The translations under genes were made by a program, and so were the position numbers. From Hyphomicrobiales bacterium (GTDB lineage: Bacteria > Pseudomonadota > Alphaproteobacteria > Rhizobiales > Rhizobiaceae), in the NCBI GenBank assembly GCA_900472295.1, contig UCIA01000007.1:65686-129685 (forward strand): 64,000 nucleotides of DNA. The letters are read 5' to 3'. The first letter of the stretch is position 1, and each line of letters starts with the position of its first letter. This document shows, in pieces, positions 17,015-25,728 of this stretch. The notes under the pieces are model-generated. The model saw nothing but the letters and a program-made list of their open reading frames with translations. It was not told the origin of the DNA and made no database searches.

Positions 17015-17335
17015 GCCCGTGGCGTGTTGCGCGTTGACGCTGGCTTTCGCCAGCTATCTCGCCACTGTAACCGATTGAGTTCTCTGTCGAATTCGAGGGC
17101 ATCGACGCTGGCGGAGATCGCTTGCTTTGCCGGCGCAAAAGTTCAATAACAGTTGAACCATGCCTGGCCGGCTGGCTAACCACGCCATGACCACGCCTTC
17201 ATTGCCTTTCAAGACGATGCCGAATTTTTTTGTTTTCGGGGCGCGTCTTGTCTTGCGTCTTTCAATCCCCGAATGCCCCACATATATTCGCCGCTGTTCG
17301 CAGCCAGCGACCGGAAGCCGAAGCGGGAGGCCCCT
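17015..17335. other. Non-coding gap ahead of the uncharacterised cluster
   Basis: 321 bp with no credible gene. A short hairpin (GCTGGC-TTTC-GCCAGC near 17040) may follow the cytochrome transcript. AT-richer sequence at 17215-17290 and a GGGAGG ribosome-binding site at 17325-17330 suit the promoter and leader of the coiled-coil gene at 17336. Confidence 0.5.
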
Positions 17336-18424
17336 ATGGCGACATTGCAGAATTTCGATGCCGAAATTGCCAAGACCAGGCAAGTCGTGCAGGACATGCG
17401 CACCAAGATCGAGCAGTCCGGCACCGTGCTTGATACGCTGGCCACCGCCGACAAGAAGATCGGCGACGCCAATTTCGACATCGAGAATGCCCGCATCCAG
17501 GACGTGCTGAAGCAGCAGAAGGTGATGGAAGGCAACATCGCCGACCTGATCATCGGGCTGGAGGATGCCACCAACGTCTTCGGCACCGAATTCGAGAGCA
17601 TGAAAAACTACACCGGCTGGGAAAGCTTCGTTGGCGTCTTCTCCGCGCAGCGCAAGCAGCGCATGCGCACTGACCGCGTCCGCAACATGTCGCTGGCCGG
17701 CAATCTGCAGGAGCTTCTGGTCAAATCCGACACCATCGTCGGCATCCTGAAGGCGCAGAAAGAGGTCCTCGACCAGCGCTACAAGACTTCCGAAACCAGC
17801 CTGTCGCAGGTGATCGAGCGCCGCAAGGTGACGATGACCAACCTCGAAGCGGTGCAGAAGCGCATCGAAGAGGTCAATCCGCTGCTGCTCGACATCGAAA
17901 ACAAGATCGCCGCTTCGACCAGCCAAAAGGAGCGCACCCAGCTTGAAGGCGAGCGCTCGAAACTGGCCACCGAATACAATGAAAAGCAGGCCAAGGAGCA
18001 GGAGTTGCTGGCTGAAAGCCAGACGCTAGAGCGCTACACCTCAATGTTCCAGACCTTCGTCGATTCGCTCAACAACCAGATCGCCGCGCAGTCGACCCTG
18101 ATCAACAAGCTGACCATCGATACCGAGCAGCGCATCGTGCTCTACAAGGCGCTGGAAGATTCGCTGAAGACCGCGGCCCAGCAGGACGTCGCCCACAAGA
18201 TCAACACGCTGGGCAGCCAGGTCGACAACACCGCCGAAGAAACCATGGCCGGCATTGGTGCTGCCTCGCAGAAGCACATTGGCGATCTCCTGGAAATGCA
18301 CGAGAAGAACATGGTGGCGACCGCCGACATCCAGCGCCGTAAGAAGCTTGCCGACGACGCCTTCGCCCGCCGTTTCGACGACGTGATGAAGAAGCACAAT
18401 TCGTCGAACTACGTACAGTCGTAA
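17336..18424 (+). CDS. Coiled-coil protein, first gene of uncharacterised cluster
   Basis: 362 residues, almost entirely alpha-helical with heptad-type spacing and no membrane helix or signal. Only a short central segment (around residues 90-110, YTGWESFVGVF) looks globular. The charged C-terminal part (IQRRKKLADDAFARRFDD) and the overall helical layout recall TelA/toxic-anion-resistance proteins, but I see no decisive motif. Start chosen at 17336 for its GGGAGG site at 5 bp. It leads a same-strand run with the unknown protein at 18453, Fic, an AAA+ ATPase, DUF6638 and DUF2333 genes. Likely a scaffold or ring-forming partner of the ATPase (inference). Confidence 0.72.
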   Translation: MATLQNFDAEIAKTRQVVQDMRTKIEQSGTVLDTLATADKKIGDANFDIENARIQDVLKQQKVMEGNIADLIIGLEDATNVFGTEFESMKNYTGWESFVGVFSAQRKQRMRTDRVRNMSLAGNLQELLVKSDTIVGILKAQKEVLDQRYKTSETSLSQVIERRKVTMTNLEAVQKRIEEVNPLLLDIENKIAASTSQKERTQLEGERSKLATEYNEKQAKEQELLAESQTLERYTSMFQTFVDSLNNQIAAQSTLINKLTIDTEQRIVLYKALEDSLKTAAQQDVAHKINTLGSQVDNTAEETMAGIGAASQKHIGDLLEMHEKNMVATADIQRRKKLADDAFARRFDDVMKKHNSSNYVQS

Positions 18425-18452
18425 GGAGCGGCTGCACGCGAGCGCACCCGGC

Positions 18453-19601
18453 ATGACTCCCGAAAACGAAGCGGCGGCACGCTATTTCTCCGCCATCACG
18501 GCCGCACTGAGCGGCCTTGAAGTGTTCATGCGCGACGACCGCTCGCCGCTCTACCGGCACGGCATCGTCGCCAAGATCGTCGCCGAATACATTGCCCGGC
18601 TGGACAAGTCGTTCTCCTGCTGGCGCAATCGTCTCGGTTTCATGGAAACGTTCCGCATTTCGCGCGCCGACAGCGGTTATCCCGTCTTCCAGAACCTGCT
18701 CGAACTGGAAAACGACCGCCGTCAGGCCGAAGCGCGGCTGGCCAACATCCCGCTGGCCGGCGAATTGCGCGAGGAAATGGCCGACTTCATCCTGCGCCAC
18801 AAGGAATTCCCCGAGGCGCTGCAGAAGTCGATGGCCGAGCGGCTCTATCTCGAGGACGTCAAGAGCGAACAGACTTTTGGCCCGTTCTCGCTGGCGCAGA
18901 CGGCAAAAGTCTCGGTCAATCCAAAAACCTTCCGGCCCTATTACCTCGTCCACTGGGCCACTTTCGACGGCAGCGCCAACCTGCCGCTGGTCTATATGGT
19001 GACGGTGGAGGATTCCTCCGAAGACATGATCCGGCAGCTGGTCGACAGCAGCACCGGCAAGCTCAACGAACGGGTCGACATCCCGCTGCCGGTCGACGGC
19101 CTGCTCAACCCCGAACTCGCCCACCGTTTCGACGATTTTACACAGAAGAATTCCGCCTATACGCTGTCGCCGGCAACGATTGCAGTCAATCTCGACAAGG
19201 ATTTCGAACAGCTGCATCCCAAGCAATTGCGCCGCGTCGTGCTTGGCCCCTTCTATTCCGCGGGCATTACCGACAACAATTCGACGGTGACGGAAGTGCT
19301 GGCCAAGGTGCGCAAGCCGGAAAACGCCTGGCTGCTCACCTGGACCATCCAGGAGGTTTACTCCAAGGGTGAAAAACCCGGTCGCAAGGGCCTGTTTTCC
19401 AGCGAGAAGACGACACAGGAATTCTTCATCAACACAGATGATCTCGAAGCCGCGCGCCAAGGCGTGTCGAGCTACGAGAACCACGCACTGATCCCGCATG
19501 AAGCGTACCAGGCGCTTTACGCCGCCGGCGAGGCGCAGAAGATCTTTTCCGGCTACAAGGTTCACATCCTGTCAAATGGGCAGGTGATCTCTGATGTGTG
19601 A
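18453..19601 (+). CDS. Unrecognised soluble protein, second gene of cluster
   Basis: 382 residues, no signal or membrane helix. The first 120 residues are helical (EAAARYFSAITAALSGLEVF, then the LDKSFSCWRNRLGF segment), and the second half looks like mixed alpha/beta (VVLGPFYSAGI, WLLTWTIQEVYSKGEK). I do not recognise a family. It starts 28 bp after the coiled-coil gene and ends 48 bp before Fic. Even composition and codon use suggest a settled chromosomal gene. Probably works with the coiled-coil and AAA+ proteins, judging only by gene order. Confidence 0.7.
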   Translation: MTPENEAAARYFSAITAALSGLEVFMRDDRSPLYRHGIVAKIVAEYIARLDKSFSCWRNRLGFMETFRISRADSGYPVFQNLLELENDRRQAEARLANIPLAGELREEMADFILRHKEFPEALQKSMAERLYLEDVKSEQTFGPFSLAQTAKVSVNPKTFRPYYLVHWATFDGSANLPLVYMVTVEDSSEDMIRQLVDSSTGKLNERVDIPLPVDGLLNPELAHRFDDFTQKNSAYTLSPATIAVNLDKDFEQLHPKQLRRVVLGPFYSAGITDNNSTVTEVLAKVRKPENAWLLTWTIQEVYSKGEKPGRKGLFSSEKTTQEFFINTDDLEAARQGVSSYENHALIPHEAYQALYAAGEAQKIFSGYKVHILSNGQVISDV

Positions 19602-19649
19602 GAACCTCGCGAACGACTCCAAATGCAATGGCCGGCCGAGGCGGACTCG

Positions 19650-20429
19650 ATGAACCCCCCGGTCCTCGCAAAGAAGAGGGAGCTCGATGCTCTGAGAAAG
19701 AGCGTCCGGCCCGGTGCGCTGGACGGCCTGGAGCATAGTCAGCGCATCGACATCACCTATACGTCCAACGCGATCGAAGGCAACACGCTGACCGCGGGCG
19801 AGACAGCCCTGGTGCTCGAGAAGGGCATTACGATCAGCGGCAAACCCCTCAAGGACCATCTCGAGGCGGTGGATCACGCCAGGGCATTGAGCTGGGTGCT
19901 GGAAATCGCGTCACAGCACGACACGCCGATAATCGAGGCCGATATACGCAACCTCCACCATCTGGTCGTCGCCAATTCCAGGCCTGAGATTGCCGGCAGC
20001 TACGCCGACAGCGCCAGATATGTGAACACTGACAGCGGTGTCCACAATTTCCCTACACCAACGGAAGTCCCAGCCCTCATGGAAGCTTTCTCTCGCTGGC
20101 TGGGCGCGGCACCCAACACGCCACAGACCGCCTTCGAAGCCCATAGACGGTTCGTCGCCATTCATCCTTTCAACGACGGCAATGGCCGTACGGCGCGTCT
20201 TCTGATGAATCTCGTGCTGACACGCGCGGGTTATCCGCCAGTGGCAATCCGCCCCGAGGACCGCCCGGCATACATTGCCGCCCTTGAGATCGATCAGCGG
20301 GGTGGCGGCCATGCCGCCTTCAACAGACTGATGTTCGACAGGCTGGACCAGACTTTGGACATGTATCTCGACGCTGCCCGTCAGGCTCGGGATGCGTCCG
20401 CCAGTAAAGTAATTCCGATAAGGAGCTGA
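19650..20429 (+). CDS. Fic-domain AMP-transferase, class II
   Basis: 259 residues. The active-site motif HPFNDGNGRTAR is canonical (H172, matching HxFx[D/E]GNGRxxR), so it should transfer AMP or a related group from a nucleotide to hydroxyl side chains. An N-terminal inhibitory motif SNAIEGN (S39, E43, G44) matches the [S/T]xxxE[G/N] helix of class II Fic proteins, which blocks the ATP site in cis; so no separate antitoxin is needed. Start set at 19650 for a GAGGCGG site; Met 19623 is an alternative. It ends 2 bp before the AAA+ gene, so the two are translationally coupled. The target may be a cluster protein (inference). Confidence 0.88.
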   Translation: MNPPVLAKKRELDALRKSVRPGALDGLEHSQRIDITYTSNAIEGNTLTAGETALVLEKGITISGKPLKDHLEAVDHARALSWVLEIASQHDTPIIEADIRNLHHLVVANSRPEIAGSYADSARYVNTDSGVHNFPTPTEVPALMEAFSRWLGAAPNTPQTAFEAHRRFVAIHPFNDGNGRTARLLMNLVLTRAGYPPVAIRPEDRPAYIAALEIDQRGGGHAAFNRLMFDRLDQTLDMYLDAARQARDASASKVIPIRS

Positions 20430-20431
20430 TC

Positions 20432-22342
20432 ATGGACACCGGCCTGACCACCATCCCGGAAGCCGCAATTGAAAAGCACCGCGCCACGGCGCAGAGCTTC
20501 ATCACCCGCGTCGTCGTGCTGGAAGACCCTTCGCGGGAATCCGGCACCGCGCTCGCCGGCACCAATCGCCGCTTTGTCTCGACAGTCTCCGTCGGCTCGG
20601 TGCGGCGCACGCGCGAGGTCGAACTGGCCAAGACCGTCGCCGCCATCCGTCCCGACGACCAGCTGATGAGTATCCCGCAGCACACGCTGCTTTATCGAGC
20701 CCGGCGCGGCCTGGCGATTGCGCTGGCTATCTCGGATGTCTTCGCCGAAGGCTCCGACCTTGAAAGCCTGCAGGCGAAAAACACCCGCGCGCCGCTGGAA
20801 GGCGACGAAGCCGCCACCTTCAAGAAGCTTCTGTCAGCCTCGGCTTACGTTTCGGCCTTCAGCCTTGCCTCCTATCTGTTCCAGCTGATCGACAGCGACG
20901 GCGAGGCGCCCAATGATATCCCTGAACCGGACTTCCTGTTCGACACGCCACAGGATGCGGTGAAGTCGATCGTCGCCGGCCTCGACGCGGCGATTGCCGG
21001 CTCGAAGGACGATGCCGATCTGACCACCCGGGCGCGCGCCTTCGCCCGCGTCGCCATTGACGGACTCCTGGCCCGCAAAGGCCGTTTCGACGGCATCGGC
21101 CCGTTCGAGAACGCCCATATCCGCATCGACGCAGACGATTTCACCCTCGACGGCTTCGACGTCGCGCCGGGCAAGCGCTCGAAGCCGCTGGTGATGACCT
21201 TCAAGAAGCCGGAAGAGGTCGTCGGCAACCACATCGCCAAATACCAGTCGGTCAAGCTTGCCAAGATGCTGATGGCCTATGATTTCGAGCGCGAGCTGAA
21301 CCCGTTCGTCGAACTCGGCGGCTTCCTCTTCACCTTCATCGGCGACGGCGCGCCGGGCACCGGCAAGACGACGCTGATCCAGATGATCGCCGGCCTCGTC
21401 AACAACTATTGCCAGGTCGCCGGCTATCCCTTTGCGTACGAGAATTTCGGCGTCGACCAGATCTCGTCCTATCAGGGCAAGTCCGGCCAGAACTGCCGCC
21501 AGTTCATCAACAATGTCTTGAACCCGCGCGTCATCGGTTTCGGCACCGTCGACGACATCGACCAAGTGGCGGCGCGCCGCTCCGACGACCGCGCCTCGGC
21601 CGGCCAGCAGGAAATCACCGGCGTCTTGATGGACGCCTTTGCCGGCGCCGGCACCGTGGTGCGCGGCAACTGCTCCTTCGGCATGTTTTCCAATTACCCT
21701 GAAAATGTCGACGATGCGCTGCGCCAGCGCGCCGGCGCCCGCTGGCTGGTCGACGGGCCGCAGAGCCGCGACGACTACATCGACATCTTTGTTCTGCTGG
21801 CGGGAAAAAACCACAAGATCCCGCTCGGCGACCACAAGCTTTACGCAGCGCAGGAAATCCAGCGCGCCGTGACCGAAGCCTATGAGGAGCATGAAAAACC
21901 GCAAGAAGATGGGCTGATGAAGGTCTATGAGCGCTACATGAAGGAAAATGGCGCGCCGAAATCGATGGCCGATGTCGGTACCTATCTGCACCTGATCAAG
22001 GACGCCGAACCGCGCTTCACCGGCCGTGCAATCAAGAACGTCACCGACGCCATCAAGATGCGCGCCATGGACATCGAGCTTCCGGATGAGTGGTTCGAGA
22101 AGCCGGAAGCCTTCATGCACAAGGGCTACGACGAAAAGAAAGCCATGATCGAGGAACTGCGCGGCCCGTTCTCGATGGACATGGTCATGCAGGAGATCAA
22201 CCGCTACGCCGACTCGGAGTTCCGCTATTCCGACAAATCCGACGATGCGGCTGTCACCAAGATGATCCGCGACACCCGCCTGCGCGACCGCGCGGTGCGC
22301 GAGATCGAGGAGATGAAGAAGAAGGGGCTTTGGAATGCGTGA
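20432..22342 (+). CDS. AAA+ ATPase of uncharacterised cluster
   Basis: 636 residues. The first 270 residues are an unfamiliar helical domain. The AAA+ core follows: Walker A GDGAPGTGKTT at 304-314, Walker B GFGTVDDID near 366-374, then CSFGMFSNYPENVDD as a sensor-1-like stretch and ALRQRAGARW with candidate arginine-finger residues. A helical region of about 150 residues closes the protein. No membrane helix. It probably remodels a protein complex. Followed 36 bp later by the DUF559 cassette, which separates it from its presumed partners DUF6638 and DUF2333. Confidence 0.85.
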   Translation: MDTGLTTIPEAAIEKHRATAQSFITRVVVLEDPSRESGTALAGTNRRFVSTVSVGSVRRTREVELAKTVAAIRPDDQLMSIPQHTLLYRARRGLAIALAISDVFAEGSDLESLQAKNTRAPLEGDEAATFKKLLSASAYVSAFSLASYLFQLIDSDGEAPNDIPEPDFLFDTPQDAVKSIVAGLDAAIAGSKDDADLTTRARAFARVAIDGLLARKGRFDGIGPFENAHIRIDADDFTLDGFDVAPGKRSKPLVMTFKKPEEVVGNHIAKYQSVKLAKMLMAYDFERELNPFVELGGFLFTFIGDGAPGTGKTTLIQMIAGLVNNYCQVAGYPFAYENFGVDQISSYQGKSGQNCRQFINNVLNPRVIGFGTVDDIDQVAARRSDDRASAGQQEITGVLMDAFAGAGTVVRGNCSFGMFSNYPENVDDALRQRAGARWLVDGPQSRDDYIDIFVLLAGKNHKIPLGDHKLYAAQEIQRAVTEAYEEHEKPQEDGLMKVYERYMKENGAPKSMADVGTYLHLIKDAEPRFTGRAIKNVTDAIKMRAMDIELPDEWFEKPEAFMHKGYDEKKAMIEELRGPFSMDMVMQEINRYADSEFRYSDKSDDAAVTKMIRDTRLRDRAVREIEEMKKKGLWNA

Positions 22343-22377
22343 GCTTCCTCCGCTGCCCGCGGGTGCTGAAAGGCTTG

Positions 22378-22443
22378 GCGCTGACGCTGACGCCCCCCTC
22401 TCCCCGTCCTTCACGGGGAGAGGGTAAGGGTGAGGGGCAGCGC
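22378..22443 (+). repeat. Left inverted repeat of DUF559 cassette
   Basis: 66 bp; its reverse complement matches the right copy (22867-22932) at 62 of 66 positions by eye. Each copy holds an internal hairpin (CCCTCTCCCCGT-CCTTC-ACGGGGAGAGGG). It ends at the base before the DUF559 start codon. Confidence 0.9.
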
Positions 22444-22860
22444 ATGCGTGGACCAGAGATCGCGACAACGAAACGGGCAAGACGTCTACGGCAATCGGAC
22501 AATGACGCCGAAGGTGCTCTTTGGATGGAATTGCGAGACCGCAGACTGAATGGTCACAAATTCGTGCGACAGTTTCCAATAGGCAACTACTTTGCTGATT
22601 TTGCCTGCAGAGAATGCCAACTGGTTGTCGAAGTGGATGGGGGTCAACACGCCGAGAACAAATACGATCAGGCCCGTGATCAATTCATGGTTTCAAATGA
22701 TTGGTCCGTGCTCCGCTTTTGGAACGTCGACGTGTTGAAAGAACGCGACGCGGTGCTTGAGACCATACTGGCAGCTATCGAACAGCGCCTCGATCGCCAC
22801 ATCCAGGCGAATGATCTTCGATTTATTGCCGCCAAAGGCTATGGGGAGACATGTCCTTGA
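22444..22860 (+). CDS. DUF559 family protein (Vsr/PD-(D/E)XK-like nuclease fold)
   Basis: 138 residues. The core LWMELRDRRLNGHKFVRQFPIG, YFADFAC and VVEVDGGQHAE segments match DUF559, whose fold resembles very-short-patch repair and other PD-(D/E)XK endonucleases; the ADFAC Asp and EVDGGQH Glu/Asp/Gln are the likely metal-binding residues. The C-terminal 25 residues extend past the usual domain. The frame is open upstream through the left repeat, but the Met at 22444 begins family-like sequence. No SD is visible: the repeat occupies that position, so translation may depend on the upstream frame. Confidence 0.85.
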   Translation: MRGPEIATTKRARRLRQSDNDAEGALWMELRDRRLNGHKFVRQFPIGNYFADFACRECQLVVEVDGGQHAENKYDQARDQFMVSNDWSVLRFWNVDVLKERDAVLETILAAIEQRLDRHIQANDLRFIAAKGYGETCP

Positions 22861-22866
22861 ACGTCA

Positions 22867-22932
22867 GCGCCGCCCCTCACCCTTACCCTCTCCCCGTGAA
22901 GAACGGGGAGAGGGGGGCGTCAGCGTTGGCGC
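22867..22932 (-). repeat. Right inverted repeat of DUF559 cassette
   Basis: 66 bp, reverse-complement partner of 22378-22443 with four mismatches. Begins 6 bp after the DUF559 stop and ends 37 bp before the DUF6638 gene. Confidence 0.9.
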
Positions 22933-22969
22933 TTCGCGACAACGGGCTACGCCCCTCGGAACGTTCTGC

Positions 22970-24274
22970 ATGACCCCCGCCAAAAAACCCGACCTCCTCC
23001 GCGACAATGAGCTGATCTACGGCCGGCTGCTCACCGTTGACGAGCCGCACCTCATCCAGCGCTACAACAAAGCGCTTGTGGCCTTCGGTCTCAACCCGAC
23101 CAAGCTGAAAAGCTTCCAGATCGACCGCACCGGCTTCTCACCCGAAGTGGCCGAGGAATGCGGCGACTACAATTATCTCGACCCCAATGAGGTCAACCGA
23201 CGCTTCATCATCCTGACGCCGTCGCAGATCGACCTGCCGGTGGTTCACACCGCCTTCTCCAACACCTCGCAGTTGATGTTCGAGTTCATGTCCAAGAACC
23301 AGCGCGCCATCGACGCGCTGACCATCAAGGATGTCATCTACGGCGAGATCGAGGATTCCGTTCCCCTGGTCAACGATATCGAGGACCTGCTTTCGATCAA
23401 CCAGGTCGAGTTCAAGGTTCTGTCGGCCGAGGACGTGCTGGGCAAGGCCGCCGAACTTGGCAAGCTGGTCGACCGGCTGAAGCAGGAGCCCGATGCCTGG
23501 CGCAACAACACCATGCTGACCCGCATGGTCGATCTTGCCAAGGTCTGCGGCGACATCCGCGAGAACGCGCTGGTGCCCGACCAGGTGATCTTCCGCCACA
23601 ACGCCTACTGGACCAGCCATTTCGGCGGCGTCTATGTCTTTGTCGATCCTGATATGACGACCGTCATCGGCGACCCCGCCGCCCCCGGCTTTCGCCGCTC
23701 GCGGCCCTGGCAGGTCAGCTATCTCTCGATCAACGATGCCGACAAGGTGTTCAAGTTCCTGGCCTCGACCGGCCGCATCGAACTGCCGCGCGCGTCATGG
23801 GTCGAAAGCTCGGGCTATCTCGAGCATCGCGCCGAGATGGTGGTGCGCGCGCTGATCCGCGACACCGAACCGAACCGCAATCTGACCGATGTCGACAAGG
23901 TCTGGCTGCAGACCTGGATCCACGGCCATGCCGACCTGATCACCAGCGATGGCAATTTTCCCTTCCTCAACGCCGCCAAGCGCGAGATCGCCCAGCTCGG
24001 CCACCTCAAGATCGAGGATGTCCCGCCGCGCCAGCGCTTCCTGGTGGTGCGCGGCAAGCCCGACCATCCGGATGCCTGGCTGACCAACCAGCTGATCTCG
24101 GATTTCGTGCCGCAGGACTTCGTCTCGCGCTATGTCTTCAACAAGCCCGGCTTCTACAAGGACTATGCCGGCTATAGCGACGCCTGGCGATCGCATGTTG
24201 TGGACGTTCTGAAAACCACATATTTGAAGGACAAGGTGGCGTTTCGCACGCGCCTTTACGGCCTGACTGATTAA
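22970..24274 (+). CDS. DUF6638 family protein of uncharacterised cluster
   Basis: 434 residues, no signal peptide or membrane helix. I assign DUF6638 from memory of the start region (LIYGRLLTVDEPHLIQRYNKAL) and the FQIDRTGFSPEVAEE segment. The central part (residues 110-190) is helical and acidic. No catalytic motif is evident. A weak ribosome-binding site precedes the ATG, in line with a recent insertion just upstream. 14 bp separate it from the DUF2333 gene, so the two are co-transcribed. Probably a cytoplasmic partner of the AAA+ ATPase. Confidence 0.72.
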   Translation: MTPAKKPDLLRDNELIYGRLLTVDEPHLIQRYNKALVAFGLNPTKLKSFQIDRTGFSPEVAEECGDYNYLDPNEVNRRFIILTPSQIDLPVVHTAFSNTSQLMFEFMSKNQRAIDALTIKDVIYGEIEDSVPLVNDIEDLLSINQVEFKVLSAEDVLGKAAELGKLVDRLKQEPDAWRNNTMLTRMVDLAKVCGDIRENALVPDQVIFRHNAYWTSHFGGVYVFVDPDMTTVIGDPAAPGFRRSRPWQVSYLSINDADKVFKFLASTGRIELPRASWVESSGYLEHRAEMVVRALIRDTEPNRNLTDVDKVWLQTWIHGHADLITSDGNFPFLNAAKREIAQLGHLKIEDVPPRQRFLVVRGKPDHPDAWLTNQLISDFVPQDFVSRYVFNKPGFYKDYAGYSDAWRSHVVDVLKTTYLKDKVAFRTRLYGLTD

Positions 24275-24288
24275 GGGGTGACACAGCC

Positions 24289-25413
24289 ATGCTCGAGCCG
24301 ATCGTGAATTTCTTCACCCGTATCTTCCAGTGGATCGGCCGCGGCATCGGCCTCGCCATCGGCGTTATCCTGTGGCCGTTCCTGTGGGCCGGGCGCTGGT
24401 ACACGCAGCGCGGCTGGATCCTGAAGGCGGTCGTCGGCCTGGCCGTTTTGGTGCTGATCGGCCTCTACGCCAACTTCTTCTACGCCACCCAATGGTGGAA
24501 CAAATTCGATCCCAACTATGTCGCCAAATACACCTTCGAGAACCGCAACATCTCGGCCGGCGAGCAGGTCGCCGCCGGTGCCGGCACCGACACTGCCAGG
24601 ACTTGCGGCAATTCGGGCATCGCTCAGGTCGCGGCCGACCTGACCGATTTCAACGTCAACCAGAATGCCTGGATCTCGTCGATGATCCTCTACAAGCTCG
24701 GCCTGTTCGGCATTGATTGGGACCACACGCCGTTCATGGACAACAAGGCCTCGTTCCAGCGCGGCATCAACCAGGCGGTGCGGCGCACCGCGACCGAACT
24801 CGCCGACAATCTCGGCCGTGTCCGCACCACGTCGCAGATCGACGGCGACCTGCAGGATGCGCGCGGCAATCTGCAGTTCGACGAGGAGACCTGGTACTTC
24901 GGCCTGAGCCCGTTCGGCCCGAAGACGCCGACGCCGAGCTATTATCGTGATGCCGTCAACAAGCTGCGCTCCTTCAACGCCCGCCTCGCCACCTGCCAGG
25001 CGACGTTCGACGCCCGCGCCGACAATCTGAAGCAGTATATCGACCGCATCTCCTCCGACATCGGCTCGACCTCGGCGATCCTCAAGGAGCGCGCCGAGAA
25101 CCATAACAATGGCTGGTTCGACTTCCGCGCCGACGACCGTTTCTGGTTCGCCTACGGCCAGCTCTATGCCTATTACGGCCTGATGAAGGGCGCCCAGGCC
25201 GATTTCGAGGACGTGATCAAGGAAAAGCACCTGCAGAGCCTCTGGGTCACGATGGATTCGCAGTTCGTCTCGGCGTTGCGCATCCAGCCCTTCATCATCG
25301 CCAATGGCCGCGAGGATGGCTGGATCATGCCGACGCACCTGACGACGATGGGTTTCTACGTGCTTCGGGTGCGCTCCAACATGGTCGAGATCAGCAACGT
25401 GCTGACCCAGTAG
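24289..25413 (+). CDS. DUF2333 family membrane-anchored protein
   Basis: 374 residues. An amphipathic start (MLEPIVNFFTRIFQWIGRG) and two hydrophobic stretches (about residues 17-35 and 43-63) precede a large domain that would lie outside the membrane. Motifs ISAGEQVAAGAG, NQNAWISSMILYKLGLFG and the FDEETWYFGLSPFGP stretch fit DUF2333. The two Cys (TCGNSGIAQ, LATCQATF) could pair in the periplasm. As last gene of the cluster it could be the envelope-facing part of an ATPase-driven complex. Function unknown. Confidence 0.78.
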   Translation: MLEPIVNFFTRIFQWIGRGIGLAIGVILWPFLWAGRWYTQRGWILKAVVGLAVLVLIGLYANFFYATQWWNKFDPNYVAKYTFENRNISAGEQVAAGAGTDTARTCGNSGIAQVAADLTDFNVNQNAWISSMILYKLGLFGIDWDHTPFMDNKASFQRGINQAVRRTATELADNLGRVRTTSQIDGDLQDARGNLQFDEETWYFGLSPFGPKTPTPSYYRDAVNKLRSFNARLATCQATFDARADNLKQYIDRISSDIGSTSAILKERAENHNNGWFDFRADDRFWFAYGQLYAYYGLMKGAQADFEDVIKEKHLQSLWVTMDSQFVSALRIQPFIIANGREDGWIMPTHLTTMGFYVLRVRSNMVEISNVLTQ

Positions 25414-25728
25414 CGCGCATAACGCTGCATCGATAGCGATGGCGAATTTGCGCCGTCGCCTCTGTCGCATTCCGTGCATTGTGCGGCTGTTTTGAGACGG
25501 CGCAATGGCGCATCCTCTGGCTTCTATACGGCGCGGCAACGGAGCCAGGAAGAACCGGCGACAGGTCGGCCCGGCCGCGGAGACATTTTTCTTCATAGGA
25601 AACATAGTTGCATGCAAGTTGACGCCGCGGCAGCGACAGGGTTAGAACATGCCCGCGCCCGGGTTCAACATGCCTGCGACTGAGATCAAGCCCGTCCCCT
25701 CCACCGTCCAATCCGAAGGAAAGCCGTC
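25414..25728. other. Non-coding gap upstream of fhs
   Basis: 315 bp without a credible gene. A moderately AT-rich stretch at 25585-25620 (ACATTTTTCTTCATAGG, then AACATAGTTGCATGCAAG) may hold the fhs promoter. I see no clear riboswitch or terminator. Confidence 0.5.

Larger units (their letters stand above)
22378..22932 (+). mobile_element. Candidate repeat-bounded DUF559 cassette
   Basis: A 555-bp unit made of two 66-bp near-identical inverted repeats around a single DUF559 nuclease gene, with 0 bp on the left and 6 bp on the right between repeat and gene. It lies between two cluster genes that would otherwise be neighbours. No transposase, and I see no obvious target-site duplication. I infer a mobile or formerly mobile unit from the structure only. 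Confidence 0.55.

Noticed and set aside
22090..22443. Upstream part of the DUF559 open frame
   Set aside because: This stretch overlaps the end of the AAA+ gene in another frame and the left repeat; family similarity starts only near the ATG at 22444.
17336..25413. Defence island or prophage reading of the Fic/AAA+/nuclease set
   Set aside because: No integrase, phage structural gene, methylase or composition shift is seen; the nuclease belongs to a repeat-bounded insert, and the rest looks like settled chromosome. It cannot be excluded without comparative data.
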